Shown here in pieces: positions 1 through 8,820 of a stretch of 64,000 bases of DNA. Every line of letters begins with the position of its first letter. The stretch's first letter is position 1. This stretch comes from Paenibacillus wulumuqiensis (GTDB lineage Bacteria; Bacillota; Bacilli; Paenibacillales; Paenibacillaceae): positions 148,573-212,572 of the forward strand of contig NZ_LAQP01000016.1 in NCBI RefSeq assembly GCF_000971965.1, read 5' to 3'. The notes beneath the pieces were generated by a model. That model saw only the letters and a program-made list of their open reading frames with translations. It did no database searches and had not been told where the DNA came from. The translations under genes were made by a program, and so were the position numbers.

Positions 1-171
1 AACGGCGAACGCCCGCGGGCTGTCATTATGGCAGAGCGCGGCGGTGTGGAATACCGGATCGAGCAGTCGATTGAGCCGCTGTACGGTGTCGTGGCAGGTG
101 ATGAACTGTGGGTCGCCTATGATGAACAGACACGGGAAGCGGTGATTGTGAAATATGCATCGGTGGAATAA
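1..171 (+). CDS. C-terminal fragment of an unidentified protein
   Basis: An open frame runs from the first base of the window to a TAA stop and gives 56 residues, so the gene begins upstream of the window. The visible tail alternates hydrophobic and charged residues (for example VIMAERGGVEYRI and LWVAYDEQTREAV), which suggests beta strands of a small globular domain. I do not recognise the family. The next gene on the same strand starts 119 bases later with its own ribosome binding site. Confidence 0.6.
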   Translation, partial: NGERPRAVIMAERGGVEYRIEQSIEPLYGVVAGDELWVAYDEQTREAVIVKYASVE

Positions 172-290
172 GCAGATGATGTTGGTGGACGAGCAGCAAG
201 CTTGCTGCTCAGCAGCTGTGCAGTGATCAGGTGACTTGTGATTATCAGATTACCGGAAAATAACATGAAGATATCGGAGGAGGAACAGGC

Positions 291-827
291 ATGCCGACTA
301 TATCGCAGCTGCTGGATCAGTACAAAATGAATTTCCCTACACGCATGGAAGCTAGAGTACAGGAACTGGTATCCACAGGCATGATTGAAATGGAAGCCCG
401 CAGCCATATCCGGCTGAAGATCGCGCCAGGCATACAGGCAGAGCAGATTCCGACACTGGATAAGGGTGTCCTGCGGCCAGTCAGTCCACAGCTGCTGGAG
501 CGGTTTGCCTATGCCGGCAGCTGGCTGGATCTTGGCGAGCATATGCTGGACCCTGTGCAGATGAAGGAAGTGATGAACGGGCAGCCTTTTCGTGAATGGA
601 TCGCTGCCATGCGGGACAACCGGGAAGACAGCGCACCGGCACGTTACCCGGATGACCGGCTGTCTGTACTGTCGGTAATAAGTGAAGATGATGGAGAGTA
701 CACCCTGCTGGTCTGGCCGGAGGACAAGTCGGCCGAACCGCGGGTGTACAGATATTACAGTCAGCAGGAGCAGCAGTTTGAGGATCTGGCAGACTGGCTG
801 CGATGGATGAACGGTATGTCTTTTTAA
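291..827 (+). CDS. Hypothetical protein, SMI1/KNR4-like C-terminal pattern
   Basis: This 178-residue soluble protein starts at an ATG preceded by GGAGGAGGAACAGGC, a strong ribosome binding site. It has no signal peptide or membrane segment. The C-terminal third (around residues 130-176, containing DDGEYTLLVWPEDK, PRVYRYYSQQEQQFEDL and a closing WLRWM) faintly resembles the end of SMI1/KNR4 (SUKH) domains, where an acidic strand region is followed by a helix. The N-terminal part is helical and charged. The resemblance is by eye only and no function is assigned. It is convergent with the minus-strand gene that ends 70 bases downstream. Confidence 0.55.
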   Translation: MPTISQLLDQYKMNFPTRMEARVQELVSTGMIEMEARSHIRLKIAPGIQAEQIPTLDKGVLRPVSPQLLERFAYAGSWLDLGEHMLDPVQMKEVMNGQPFREWIAAMRDNREDSAPARYPDDRLSVLSVISEDDGEYTLLVWPEDKSAEPRVYRYYSQQEQQFEDLADWLRWMNGMSF

Positions 828-897
828 ATGAGTCCGGCTCGATCCATTCGAGCAATTCAGGGGCCAGCATACTGACTGCAATTCATGAATGATATGT

Positions 898-1512
898 TTA
901 TTTAAATGGGTCCAGTTCTGCTCGTCCGTGCTGTTCGGCAATCTGACGGATGCGTGCCTGCTGCTCTGCGGCTTCACGGGCAGCCTGCTCTGCCGGATAT
1001 TCTGCTGAGCCGCCCAGTACAGCGAGCTTGCTCAGCTCCATCAGATGAATGAGCCGATAGTTGGCTTCGCGAATATCATCTTTGTCCTGAACCGCCTTTT
1101 CTATATTTTCAGGGTGCAGGGTCTCTCCTCTCAGGAAGCGGCCGTGCACTTTTTGTTTTACCTGCACAATCGATTCTTCGCCGGTCTGCACAGCCTGTTC
1201 GACTGCGGATATGGCATGCTGGCGGACCTTTTCTTCGTCCGCTGCTCCCGCAGATAGCTGTACCTGCAGAACCAGCGCGTACTCGATCCATGTCCAGTGA
1301 TCATAGTTATTCTCAAAAGAAACGGCTGTCAGCGGCTCGATCAGCTGGCCTGCCGCTTCCGGTTCACCGGTAACATACAGCAGCCAGCCGAGCCGGACGC
1401 AGGTCTCCAGTTCGCCCTTGGTCGTGCGTCTGGCGCGGGCTGGTGTACGGGACAGATAGTCGGCAGCTTCGGTATCGTCGTGGATAATGGATAGTGCTTC
1501 CTTGAGCTTCAT
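898..1512 (-). CDS. Hypothetical alpha-helical protein
   Basis: The product has 204 residues, and its ATG follows an AGGAGGC ribosome binding site. The sequence is almost entirely predicted helix. A first half (residues 1-100) has the spacing of tetratricopeptide-like helices, for example ELETCVRLGWLLYVTGEPEAA. A very alanine- and glutamate-rich tail (residues 165-200) looks like a single long amphipathic helix. There is no signal peptide or membrane span, so it is probably a cytoplasmic scaffold or partner protein. I do not recognise the family. It lies alone between the convergent gene upstream and the regulator gene. Confidence 0.6.
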   Translation of the reverse strand: MKLKEALSIIHDDTEAADYLSRTPARARRTTKGELETCVRLGWLLYVTGEPEAAGQLIEPLTAVSFENNYDHWTWIEYALVLQVQLSAGAADEEKVRQHAISAVEQAVQTGEESIVQVKQKVHGRFLRGETLHPENIEKAVQDKDDIREANYRLIHLMELSKLAVLGGSAEYPAEQAAREAAEQQARIRQIAEQHGRAELDPFK

Positions 1513-1675
1513 AAGGTAGGGATGCCTCCTCGCAAAATGGGACTGGTATACATACTGTATCCATTATACAGGAGCCTGTCGTTGCTGACAGACTCTTCTC
1601 GTGCAATTGGCTGTATTGATGTTGTCGTCTGCCGTTATCGTCCACTGCTTGATCTATTCGGACGATGGATCAGAT

Positions 1676-2512
1676 TCAGACCTGCTTGGGCAGCCATTTG
1701 CCGTACTGCTGGCGCAGCCGGTGCAGTTCTTCGCTGCGGTGGAGTGCTTCCTGTTCCTGCGATTTGCCGACAGCGACGATCAGCGTCTCCAGCAGCACTA
1801 GCGGCGCAGCCATGGAGTGGAATTCCCATACTTCGCCTCTGGCAGTATAAAGCGCCACATCGGCCTTTTGCCGCATATCACTGACCGCCAGATCGGTTAC
1901 CAGAATCGTATGACAGCCTGCTTCGCGGGCATAATCGAGCAGCGACGCCAGCTCCGGCGACTCCGCGACAAATCCGAACAGTACGACCGCATCGCCTGCT
2001 TTCATATGGATAAAGGACCCCAGCAGTTCATGACCGCCATAGTCCATCATGCGTACATGATTGCCGAACCGGTTCAGCCGGAATTCCAGCAGTACCGCCA
2101 GCGAGCGGGCCGAGCCGGGACCGTAGATATGCACTGTGTCCGCTTCCACCAGATACTGCACGGCCCGGTCGAATACCTCCTGCTCCAGTCGATCGGCAGT
2201 CTGCTGCAAATAGGCAGTCGTATCCATGATCTGCGCGGAAGCATTGCCCTGCTCCTCCATCCGGTCAAAGGCAGACTGCAGCTTGCGCGACGGAGAGACC
2301 AGTCCCTCCTCCTTGACCCGGTGCTTGAATTCCTTGAGATTGCGGCATTCAATCTCCGCCCAGAAGCGGGAGACGGTCGAGACGCTGACCTTGCAGGCTG
2401 CCGCGATATCTTCCTCCACCATAAAAGGAATGCCCTCGATATTTTTGATAATATAATCGGCGACCCGCTGGTGACTGCGGGACAGCCTATTACTGGCAAA
2501 AGTAAGTTCCAT
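1676..2512 (-). CDS. MurR/RpiR-family transcriptional regulator
   Basis: This 278-residue regulator has an N-terminal helix-turn-helix of the RpiR type (residues 8-75: LSRSHQRVADYIIKN, then DIAAACKVSVSTVSRF). A C-terminal SIS domain (about 110-250) contains VHIYGPGSARSLA and the loop GDAVVLFGF. SIS domains bind phosphosugars, so members of this family usually sense a sugar phosphate. The ATG chosen has AGAGGG eight bases upstream; a longer frame starting 48 bases earlier lacks a ribosome binding site. It is the last gene downstream of the ABC importer and PHP phosphoesterase on the same strand, which makes it the probable local regulator. A 43-base palindrome lies just upstream of its start. 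Confidence 0.85.
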   Translation of the reverse strand: MELTFASNRLSRSHQRVADYIIKNIEGIPFMVEEDIAAACKVSVSTVSRFWAEIECRNLKEFKHRVKEEGLVSPSRKLQSAFDRMEEQGNASAQIMDTTAYLQQTADRLEQEVFDRAVQYLVEADTVHIYGPGSARSLAVLLEFRLNRFGNHVRMMDYGGHELLGSFIHMKAGDAVVLFGFVAESPELASLLDYAREAGCHTILVTDLAVSDMRQKADVALYTARGEVWEFHSMAAPLVLLETLIVAVGKSQEQEALHRSEELHRLRQQYGKWLPKQV

Positions 2513-2539
2513 GATGCGGCCCTCTGCTTTCTGTTCATT

Positions 2540-2582
2540 AAGCCGGCTTGTCCAGTCCACTATGGACAGTACAAGTCGGCTT
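2540..2582. promoter_or_regulatory. Long interrupted palindrome upstream of the RpiR regulator gene
   Basis: AAGCCGGCTTGT and its near-complement ACAAGTCGGCTT flank an inner TCCA-CTA-TGGA stem, making a 43-base hairpin or cruciform 28 bases before the regulator's start codon. No uridine tract follows on either strand, so it does not look like an intrinsic terminator. It may be an operator for autoregulation by the RpiR protein or an RNA structure that sets its translation. Confidence 0.45.
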
Positions 2583-2643
2583 TTGGTGTACTGCTTTTAT
2601 TCAGGATAACGTAAATGTACTGCAGCTGCTGCCGGAATAAGAT

Positions 2644-3414
2644 TCAATTCGGCGAATCGGTAACTTCTACCTTCTTCTTGAGCAGCTTTTTCACTGCATT
2701 GGCGGCGCGTACCTGCAGATGCAGCGAAGGAGAGATACAGCGGCGGCACTGCCCTGCGCGAATCGCCTGACGAATCTCGTCCACCGTCTCATAAGTACCG
2801 GGCAGCTCGTTGAACACACAGCCGACCTGGAACATTTGGTGCGCATCACTACCAGCGACGACCGGCACATCATGCTGCTCACCCAGGGTGAGTACTTTGG
2901 CGATATTTTCCTGAATGCCGATCTCGTGCAGATCCTTGCCGTTCAGGTCAAAGGCATCGAATCGGCGCAGCAGCTCCGGTGCCACATGGTACAGATGATT
3001 GGATTCGCGGAACGGATGTCCCCCGATGACCATCAATCCTGCCGGATGACACAGATCGAACAGTCCTTCCAGCGGGATAAAATGCTCTGGCGAAGTGTAG
3101 CTCTCCAGTGCCTCACGTACCTGGAGCAGCGCGTCCTTGGGTCCACTGACCAGAATATGCCCGCCCTCGGCCACATCGACTTCCATACCGGTAAAGATGC
3201 GGAATCCATCCCGGTCATAATAATGCCCGTTGCACGGCAGATGCTGATCCAGCGTACCATACACCTCGTCAAACCGGCGGGTATTAAAATGCTCGGTCAG
3301 AATGATCGCATCCAGATCATGCGTTTTGGCTTCATCCAGAATGGTATAGAAGTGCTCCAGTGAAAAGTCTGTTTTCTTGGATAATTTGGCGTGAATATGA
3401 AAGTCGATTCTCAT
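2644..3414 (-). CDS. PHP-domain metal-dependent phosphoesterase
   Basis: The 256-residue protein opens with the PHP motif (RIDFHIHAK, residues 2-10), followed by TEHFNT near residue 40, a glutamate strand TGMEVDV near 75, GGHPFRESN near 135 and GSDAHQ near 188. These supply the histidine, aspartate and glutamate ligands of the trinuclear metal site typical of PHP phosphoesterases. The start with GGAGG eight bases upstream was preferred over an ATG five codons earlier. It lies between the ABC ATPase gene and the RpiR regulator on the same strand. By context it may dephosphorylate or cleave the imported compound, but the substrate is unknown. Related domains also serve as histidinol phosphatases; no his genes are nearby. 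Confidence 0.8.
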   Translation of the reverse strand: MRIDFHIHAKLSKKTDFSLEHFYTILDEAKTHDLDAIILTEHFNTRRFDEVYGTLDQHLPCNGHYYDRDGFRIFTGMEVDVAEGGHILVSGPKDALLQVREALESYTSPEHFIPLEGLFDLCHPAGLMVIGGHPFRESNHLYHVAPELLRRFDAFDLNGKDLHEIGIQENIAKVLTLGEQHDVPVVAGSDAHQMFQVGCVFNELPGTYETVDEIRQAIRAGQCRRCISPSLHLQVRAANAVKKLLKKKVEVTDSPN

Positions 3415-3496
3415 GATAGGTTCCTCCATAAAATTAAAATTCGATTAGGTGCATCATTTCAGCTAGAGATGCTGCTTCCCGTTCTTCTCGGCATGC

Positions 3497-4639
3497 TCAG
3501 GCCCGAACCATTTCCCGGATCGGCATCACCGGGCGGATATCCGTCAGCAGACGGCCGCTGTCCCGGTTGTATATATTCATATATTCGGGATTCAGCGTCA
3601 TATACACCGTCTCGCCGCAGCTGTATTCGGCATCCCCGAGCACACGGGCGCTCAGTTCACTGCCATCGGTCATCAGCTTCACCAGCGTTTCGGCACCTGC
3701 CGGGAAGACTGCTTCGACGACAGACGGCACCGCATGCGGTACAAAGCTGCGATGCAGCTGGATATGCTCCGGCTTGATCGTCAAAATGACCGGCATCGTC
3801 TCTGTCAATGTAATGCCTTCCAGCGGAAAAGAGCAGACCGGCGAACTCAGATACACTCGTCCGCCATCCGCCGCGATCAGCTCGGCACCCATATGATTCG
3901 TGTCCATGCCGCCACTACCGAAGAAATCAGCCACCTGCAGCGTAGCCGGTCTGCGATACAGCACCTGCGGCCGATCCAGCTGCACAATCTCCCCTTCAAA
4001 AAACACCGCAATCCGCGTCGACAGGGTCAGCGCTTCCTGCTGGTCATGCGTCACATAGATAATCGTCGCGCCCAGTTCCCGGTGCAGCCGCTTGAGCTCT
4101 GCTCTCATCTCCACACGTAGCCGGGCATCCAGATTGGATAATGGCTCATCCAGCAGCAGCACCTGCGGCTCGGTCACAATCGCTCTCGCAATCGCAACCC
4201 GCTGCTGCTGCCCGCCGGACAGCTCACCCGGATAACGTTCGGCCAGATCGGCGATACGTACTTTTTCCAGGGCGGCGGTGACCTTTTCACGAATCTCGGT
4301 TCTGGACTGGCGGCGCACCTGCAGACCGAATGCCACATTCTCATAGACCGACATATGCGGCCACAGGGCATAGCTCTGGAACACAAGACTCAGTCCGCGC
4401 TTGGCTGGGTCCATATGGTAGGCGGTCTCTCCATTGGCTACTTCCTGGCCGTGCAGCACAATCGTGCCACCATCCGCTTTTTGCAGACCGGCAATCGTGC
4501 GCAGCAGCGTCGTCTTGCCGCAGCCGGAAGGCCCGAGAAAGGTCATAAAGTCCCCCTGCTCAATCGTCAGGTCGATGCCTTTCAGTATGCTTTTGCGGCC
4601 CATATCGACGCGGATTCCCTGCAGTTCAATCGCATTCAT
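3497..4639 (-). CDS. ABC transporter ATP-binding protein, iron/organophosphate type
   Basis: This 380-residue ATPase of the FbpC/PotA/AfuC group carries Walker A GPSGCGKTT (about residue 37), the signature LSGGQQQR (about 136) and Walker B VLLLDEP (about 156), then a switch histidine in YVTHDQ. After residue 240 comes a TOBE-like beta domain (from AELIAADGGRVYL) that usually responds to regulation. The ATG is preceded by TGGAGG and follows the permease stop almost directly, so the two are translationally linked. It energises the double permease encoded upstream. Annotation pipelines often call this group 2-aminoethylphosphonate, spermidine/putrescine or iron transport; the sequence alone does not settle the substrate. 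Confidence 0.9.
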   Translation of the reverse strand: MNAIELQGIRVDMGRKSILKGIDLTIEQGDFMTFLGPSGCGKTTLLRTIAGLQKADGGTIVLHGQEVANGETAYHMDPAKRGLSLVFQSYALWPHMSVYENVAFGLQVRRQSRTEIREKVTAALEKVRIADLAERYPGELSGGQQQRVAIARAIVTEPQVLLLDEPLSNLDARLRVEMRAELKRLHRELGATIIYVTHDQQEALTLSTRIAVFFEGEIVQLDRPQVLYRRPATLQVADFFGSGGMDTNHMGAELIAADGGRVYLSSPVCSFPLEGITLTETMPVILTIKPEHIQLHRSFVPHAVPSVVEAVFPAGAETLVKLMTDGSELSARVLGDAEYSCGETVYMTLNPEYMNIYNRDSGRLLTDIRPVMPIREMVRA

Positions 4640-4640
4640 A

Positions 4641-6479
4641 TCATTGTCCTCCAATCCCTGTGGTCAGATCTGCCTTGCCGTATCGGGTGGCCAGATAATA
4701 GACCAGAATCACAATCGCAATCATAATCATCAGCACCACATTGGTCAGCTGGGTGTAGCCTTTTTCCACATATTCAAATGTTAATGTCGTCAGTGTCTCC
4801 GTACGCGGCGTAACCAGCATGATGATCAACTCCGTCTCCTTCATCGCCCCGATAAATACGAGCAAAAAGGCGGACAGCAGACTTTTGCGGTTCAGCGGCA
4901 GCAGAATTCGGCGGAACCGGGTCCACCAGGAAGCCCCGCTCACCTGGGCCGATTCCTCCAGCTCTCCGCCAATCTGCATGACCGACGCACTGCCTGCCTT
5001 GACGGTAAAAGGCAGTTCCTTGACGACGGTAATCAGAATGATCAGCCAGACCGTACCATACAGCGCGGGAACGATAAAATGCGGCTTGGCAAACATCGTA
5101 ATATAGATTGCAGACAGCGAAATCCCCGGAATCAGATACGGGAAAAAGGATACCTGATCGACCATGCGCCCGATCCACGTCTGTTTGCCTCTGGCCGCCA
5201 CATAACCGAGAATCAGACCGACTACGGCAGCGATCACCGACGAGATGGCCGCAATCCAGAGCGAATTGCGCAGTGCCAGCAAGAAGATCGGATTGTGCAG
5301 TACGCCCTTTTCACCGGAATTGATCCCGCTCACCGAGCCGCCGATCCAGTAATGGAGCGTCCAGTTATCCGCCGTATACACGCCTTCGCGCAGCATAAAT
5401 GTCTGCAGCAGCAAAATAAGCAGCGGTACGACCGAGACCAGCGTCATAAGCATGACTGTGATCCCTGCCAGCGGACGGCGCAGACGCCCCAGCGGCATAA
5501 CGGTCTTGTGGCTGTCCTTGCCGGTGACAGTAACAAAGCTGCGCTGGCGGCCGACGATCCGGTGGTTCATATAGATCATCAGCATCGAGATCAGCATCAG
5601 CATCAGACTGAGCACATGCGCTTCTGTCGTCAGCCGAGCACGCATACTCGAATACAGCATCGTCGAGATCATATAGAAATCGACCGGTGTACCAAGAATG
5701 GCCGGTACCCCGTACGAACTGATCGCCCGGGTAAAGGTAAGAATAAATCCCGAGAGAATCGCCGGCAGCATCAGCGGAAATACAATTCTGCGCAAAATTC
5801 GGAATCGTCCCGCTCCGCTCATACTCGCCGCTTCCTCCAGCTGGCTGTTCATCGAACTGAGCGCCGCGCCGACCAGCAGGAAGAAATACACACTGTCATG
5901 GATCGATAGCGACGCCACGATCGGCACGAATCCGTATGCCAGCCAGTCCGGCGTGCTTATATGGGTGAGCGACTGCAGAATCCCCGGCGTCCCGCCAATC
6001 TTTTCGTTTTTGAAAAAAGTTAGCCAGGCCTGCGCAATAACCCAGGATGGCAGCAGATACGGAATGACCGCCAGAAAGGTAATGCCTTTTTTGAAAGGAA
6101 GATCGGTACGGGTGACCAGCCAAGCCAGACCGCAGCCGAGCACCATCGAGATGACCGATACACACAGCGCTACCGCCGATGCATGGAGAATCGGCTTGTA
6201 AAACAGGGATGAACTGATGTCGCTCGCCAGCACCCGCTGCCAGTGATAAAACGTAAAATGCCCCGGATTGGCTGCTGCGGTAATCCGCATATCCTGCTGC
6301 TTCCAGACGAAGGTGGCGATCAGAATCTCCACTACCGGCCAGATAATCGTATAGGTGAGGAACAACAGCCCGATTGTACCGATCAGGTTCACCGGATTGC
6401 GCAGCCAGCCAGTCACCTGATTCCACAGACGGCTCCGGTTTCGTTTCAGGGAGATGGGGGACAATGACTTGCTGGACAT
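4641..6479 (-). CDS. ABC transporter permease with two fused membrane domains (FbpB/AfuB-like)
   Basis: The 612-residue membrane protein contains two successive binding-protein-dependent permease domains, each with about six helices. The EAA loops that contact the ATPase are visible as EEAASMSGAGRFRILRRIVFPLMLP (domain 1) and the parallel EESAQVSGASWWTRFRRILLPL (domain 2). Such head-to-tail fusion is normal for iron-type (FbpB) and hexose-phosphate-type (AfuB) permeases. The start has AAGGAGGGG ten bases upstream. It is separated from the binding-protein gene by a 108-base gap that holds a hairpin and abuts the ATPase gene. Confidence 0.9.
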   Translation of the reverse strand: MSSKSLSPISLKRNRSRLWNQVTGWLRNPVNLIGTIGLLFLTYTIIWPVVEILIATFVWKQQDMRITAAANPGHFTFYHWQRVLASDISSSLFYKPILHASAVALCVSVISMVLGCGLAWLVTRTDLPFKKGITFLAVIPYLLPSWVIAQAWLTFFKNEKIGGTPGILQSLTHISTPDWLAYGFVPIVASLSIHDSVYFFLLVGAALSSMNSQLEEAASMSGAGRFRILRRIVFPLMLPAILSGFILTFTRAISSYGVPAILGTPVDFYMISTMLYSSMRARLTTEAHVLSLMLMLISMLMIYMNHRIVGRQRSFVTVTGKDSHKTVMPLGRLRRPLAGITVMLMTLVSVVPLLILLLQTFMLREGVYTADNWTLHYWIGGSVSGINSGEKGVLHNPIFLLALRNSLWIAAISSVIAAVVGLILGYVAARGKQTWIGRMVDQVSFFPYLIPGISLSAIYITMFAKPHFIVPALYGTVWLIILITVVKELPFTVKAGSASVMQIGGELEESAQVSGASWWTRFRRILLPLNRKSLLSAFLLVFIGAMKETELIIMLVTPRTETLTTLTFEYVEKGYTQLTNVVLMIMIAIVILVYYLATRYGKADLTTGIGGQ

Positions 6480-6526
6480 CCGGCTCCCCTCCTTTTTTTG
6501 TATTTTGAGTTTGTAGGATTGAAGCT

Positions 6527-6577
6527 ATGAAGCTGCAGCAATGGCAGCAATCACACTGATCCACGGTGCAGCTTCAT
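6527..6577 (-). other. Intercistronic hairpin between binding-protein and permease genes
   Basis: An exact 11-base inverted repeat (ATGAAGCTGCA / TGCAGCTTCAT) with a 29-base loop begins just after the binding-protein stop codon. No T-run follows the stem directly on the transcribed strand. Structures in this position often protect the upstream message from 3' exonucleases or cause partial termination, giving excess binding protein over membrane subunits. Confidence 0.55.
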
Positions 6578-6587
6578 CAGACTTTGA

Positions 6588-7769
6588 TTATTTTTGCTGA
6601 ATCCAGAAGTCGCGTACCTTTGGTGAAGTCATATACAGTGTGTCCGCATCATAATCCCACAGGTTCAGCTCTTCAAAGCCGATCGGGTTCTTGGTCTTCA
6701 CATCCGAACGCGGTACCCATGATCCCACTTCGTTAAAGGCTGCGAGGCCCTCGCCCTTACCATCCTGCTCGCCCATCATCCAGCGGATAAACAGCTTGCC
6801 GGCGGCCTGGTGCGGCGCTTTGTTGGCAATGTACAGGTAGCCGGAATCCGCTACTGACGTCTTCGGCTGGATATCGTAGATCGGCTTCACATCCCAGCCA
6901 TTCTCCTCGACTTTGGACACATCGCCGGAGACGGCGATACCCACTGCACCGCTCGGCGTTTTGCCGATCGCATCCAGTACATCGTCACTGCCCTTGAGGA
7001 CGGTCAGTCCGTTGGCGAACAACTGACGGATGAATTCATAGCCGGCATTTTCCGTACCGCTGAGCTGAATATCCTTGCCGAACTTTTGCTTGTAGGCGGC
7101 AGCCATATCATCGCTATGTATGACCATCGTAGTGAACAGATCCATAAAAGCCGGAGAGCTGAGCGGATCGGCGACATATATTTTGTTCTTGAACTCCGGC
7201 GTGGTCAGGTCCCACCAGTTGGTGACGGGAGTCTTTTTGTAATAGTCGGTGTTGTAAAAGATCGTGCGGAATTCGGCATAGTTGGCATAACCTGGCGCTT
7301 TGGTGCGGTAAGGCTCGTCGACTTTGGGCGCGATATCATCGGGCAGGTATTTGAGATAACGTCCCTGTTCGACCATTTCCTTGCCGACCGCTCCGCTCAC
7401 TTCCTTGGTGATGATCACATCCGGGTTGAACTGTCCGGCATCCTGTTCATTGGTGACTTTATCCATCATCTCGTCGGATTTGACTTTGCTCACTTCGACT
7501 TTGACGCCGGGGTACTTTTTCATAAAGGTCTCGGCGGCATCATTGGCCCGGCCGGATGTGGAATACACGACTACTTTACCTTCCTGCTTGGCCTGGGCGT
7601 ATAGCTGGTCCGCCGTTTCATTCGTCGTTATCGTCTGAGCCGCCTGTCCGTTCGCCGCCGCTTCGGTTCCTGTATTGCCACAGGCCGATAACAGCAGAGC
7701 AGGCACGAGCAGCAGAGACAGCAAGCCTGCAGGTTTGATCCATTGGTGATTCATTGATCCGTTTTTCAT
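6588..7769 (-). CDS. ABC transporter substrate-binding lipoprotein, iron/phosphonate/hexose-phosphate type
   Basis: This 393-residue lipoprotein has a signal peptide with lipobox LLSAC (Cys near residue 31), then a type-II periplasmic-binding fold: VVVYSTSGRANDAAE at the first strand, VDVIITKE-like NPDVIITKEV, and NPIGFEELNLWDYD near the C terminus. It belongs with the FbpA/AfuA/PhnS group. I chose the ATG with AGGAGG five bases upstream, because the frame 42 bases longer adds residues ahead of a normal signal peptide. As the promoter-proximal gene it delivers substrate to the permease and ATPase encoded next. The two-tyrosine iron site of FbpA proteins is not evident, which leaves a phosphorylated organic ligand as the more likely substrate; this is inference. 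Confidence 0.85.
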   Translation of the reverse strand: MKNGSMNHQWIKPAGLLSLLLVPALLLSACGNTGTEAAANGQAAQTITTNETADQLYAQAKQEGKVVVYSTSGRANDAAETFMKKYPGVKVEVSKVKSDEMMDKVTNEQDAGQFNPDVIITKEVSGAVGKEMVEQGRYLKYLPDDIAPKVDEPYRTKAPGYANYAEFRTIFYNTDYYKKTPVTNWWDLTTPEFKNKIYVADPLSSPAFMDLFTTMVIHSDDMAAAYKQKFGKDIQLSGTENAGYEFIRQLFANGLTVLKGSDDVLDAIGKTPSGAVGIAVSGDVSKVEENGWDVKPIYDIQPKTSVADSGYLYIANKAPHQAAGKLFIRWMMGEQDGKGEGLAAFNEVGSWVPRSDVKTKNPIGFEELNLWDYDADTLYMTSPKVRDFWIQQK

Positions 7770-7940
7770 AAATTCCTCCTGGAATACATGATAAATGGCA
7801 TCCTCCGGCATTGCTGTCCTTCAGCTTGCCGTGCGCCGCTTTCTTTATTCATATTAGGGGGGAAGTGTAAGAAGATGATTAACGAAGGTGAAGAATTTGG
7901 TAAAAAATTATCTTTTTATTTAATTATGATAATTTTCTTT

Positions 7941-7997
7941 CAAAAAAAGAAAGAAAGCGACCGTGGGCTGCCTCGGGTTGAGGAAGCTACGGTCGCT
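7941..7997 (-). terminator. Intrinsic terminator of the flavin reductase gene
   Basis: AGCGACCGT and ACGGTCGCT pair across a 24-base loop, and on the minus strand the stem is followed by TTCTTTCTTTTTTTG. It lies 137 bases after the stop codon of the flavin reductase gene and before the promoter region of the ABC importer operon. Confidence 0.75.
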
Positions 7998-8133
7998 TGG
8001 GAGTTGCTATGGGCGGTGAGGTTGCAGGTCTGGTACTTCTAGCGTCATTAGCTGCATCGTTCAATTTGCCCTGTACGCTTGTATCACCAATTGTCCCATC
8101 GACGGTAATGGTGAACAGGCTGCGCAATTAAGA

Positions 8134-8757
8134 TTAGTCATGGCTGTTCATAAAAGGGGCAGCCAGACGGGATGGATGCAGCTTTTCTCCAAGGGTGTAG
8201 AATTCGCAGAAGCTCATCATCAGCGGCTTCCAGCGGTCCGGATTGATATGGTTGCGAGGGGGCGTGAGCAGGGATTCCTCAATATGTACCTTGGCGATTC
8301 GCAGTTCAACAGCGTTGATATGGCCGGTGCCCTTGTTGTCAAAGGCATGGATTTGTTCGACGACGGCTTCCATCTGCACAGGGCATTCCTGTACTCTTGG
8401 CGCATTGACCTGATCGGCTTGCAGCGGGTGCAGGCCGGCGCTGGTGAATTTGTCGGGTTCGTGTATGTAACCCATCGCTGCTTTGTATTCCGGTACTGGC
8501 GTTCTGCCGGTTGTGAGTGCCAGGCGGTCGACTGCATGGACCTGGTCGGCGGAAGGCAGGTTCAGTACGCACTGCTGCTCTCTTTGCAGATTCAGCATCG
8601 TCTGGGAGCGGCTGGACATGCCGATCATGCAGGAATGGTTCAGCCACCAGATCGATGAGATCGGTGCCAGATTGGGTGTTCCGTCTTCATTCAGGGTACT
8701 GATCAGTACGACCGGTGTGCCGAAATACAGCATGCTTGGATCGATAGTTTGGTGCAT
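8134..8757 (-). CDS. Flavin reductase family protein (FMN-binding split barrel)
   Basis: The 207-residue protein has the split-barrel pattern of FMN-binding reductases: FGTPVVLISTLNEDGTPNLAPIS at residues 12-34, SWWLNHSCMIGMSSRS-type strands, and NLQREQQCVLNLPS. These are the segments that hold FMN in the flavin:NADH oxidoreductase and PNPOx-like families. A GAGGAG ribosome binding site lies seven bases before the ATG. It ends in its own terminator and is followed upstream by adaA on the same strand with 63 bases between, so the two may be cotranscribed. The physiological partner monooxygenase, if any, is not in the window. Confidence 0.75.
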   Translation of the reverse strand: MHQTIDPSMLYFGTPVVLISTLNEDGTPNLAPISSIWWLNHSCMIGMSSRSQTMLNLQREQQCVLNLPSADQVHAVDRLALTTGRTPVPEYKAAMGYIHEPDKFTSAGLHPLQADQVNAPRVQECPVQMEAVVEQIHAFDNKGTGHINAVELRIAKVHIEESLLTPPRNHINPDRWKPLMMSFCEFYTLGEKLHPSRLAAPFMNSHD

Positions 8758-8820
8758 GGGATCACTCCTCTGTAACAGGTTATGCCCAGTATAAAAGAGG
8801 CGGGAGTGATCCGTCTTTTG

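Noticed and set aside
117..977. Long minus-strand frame of 286 codons at the left edge
   Set aside because: It is antisense to a gene with a strong ribosome binding site and has low-quality composition rich in Pro, His, Cys and Arg.
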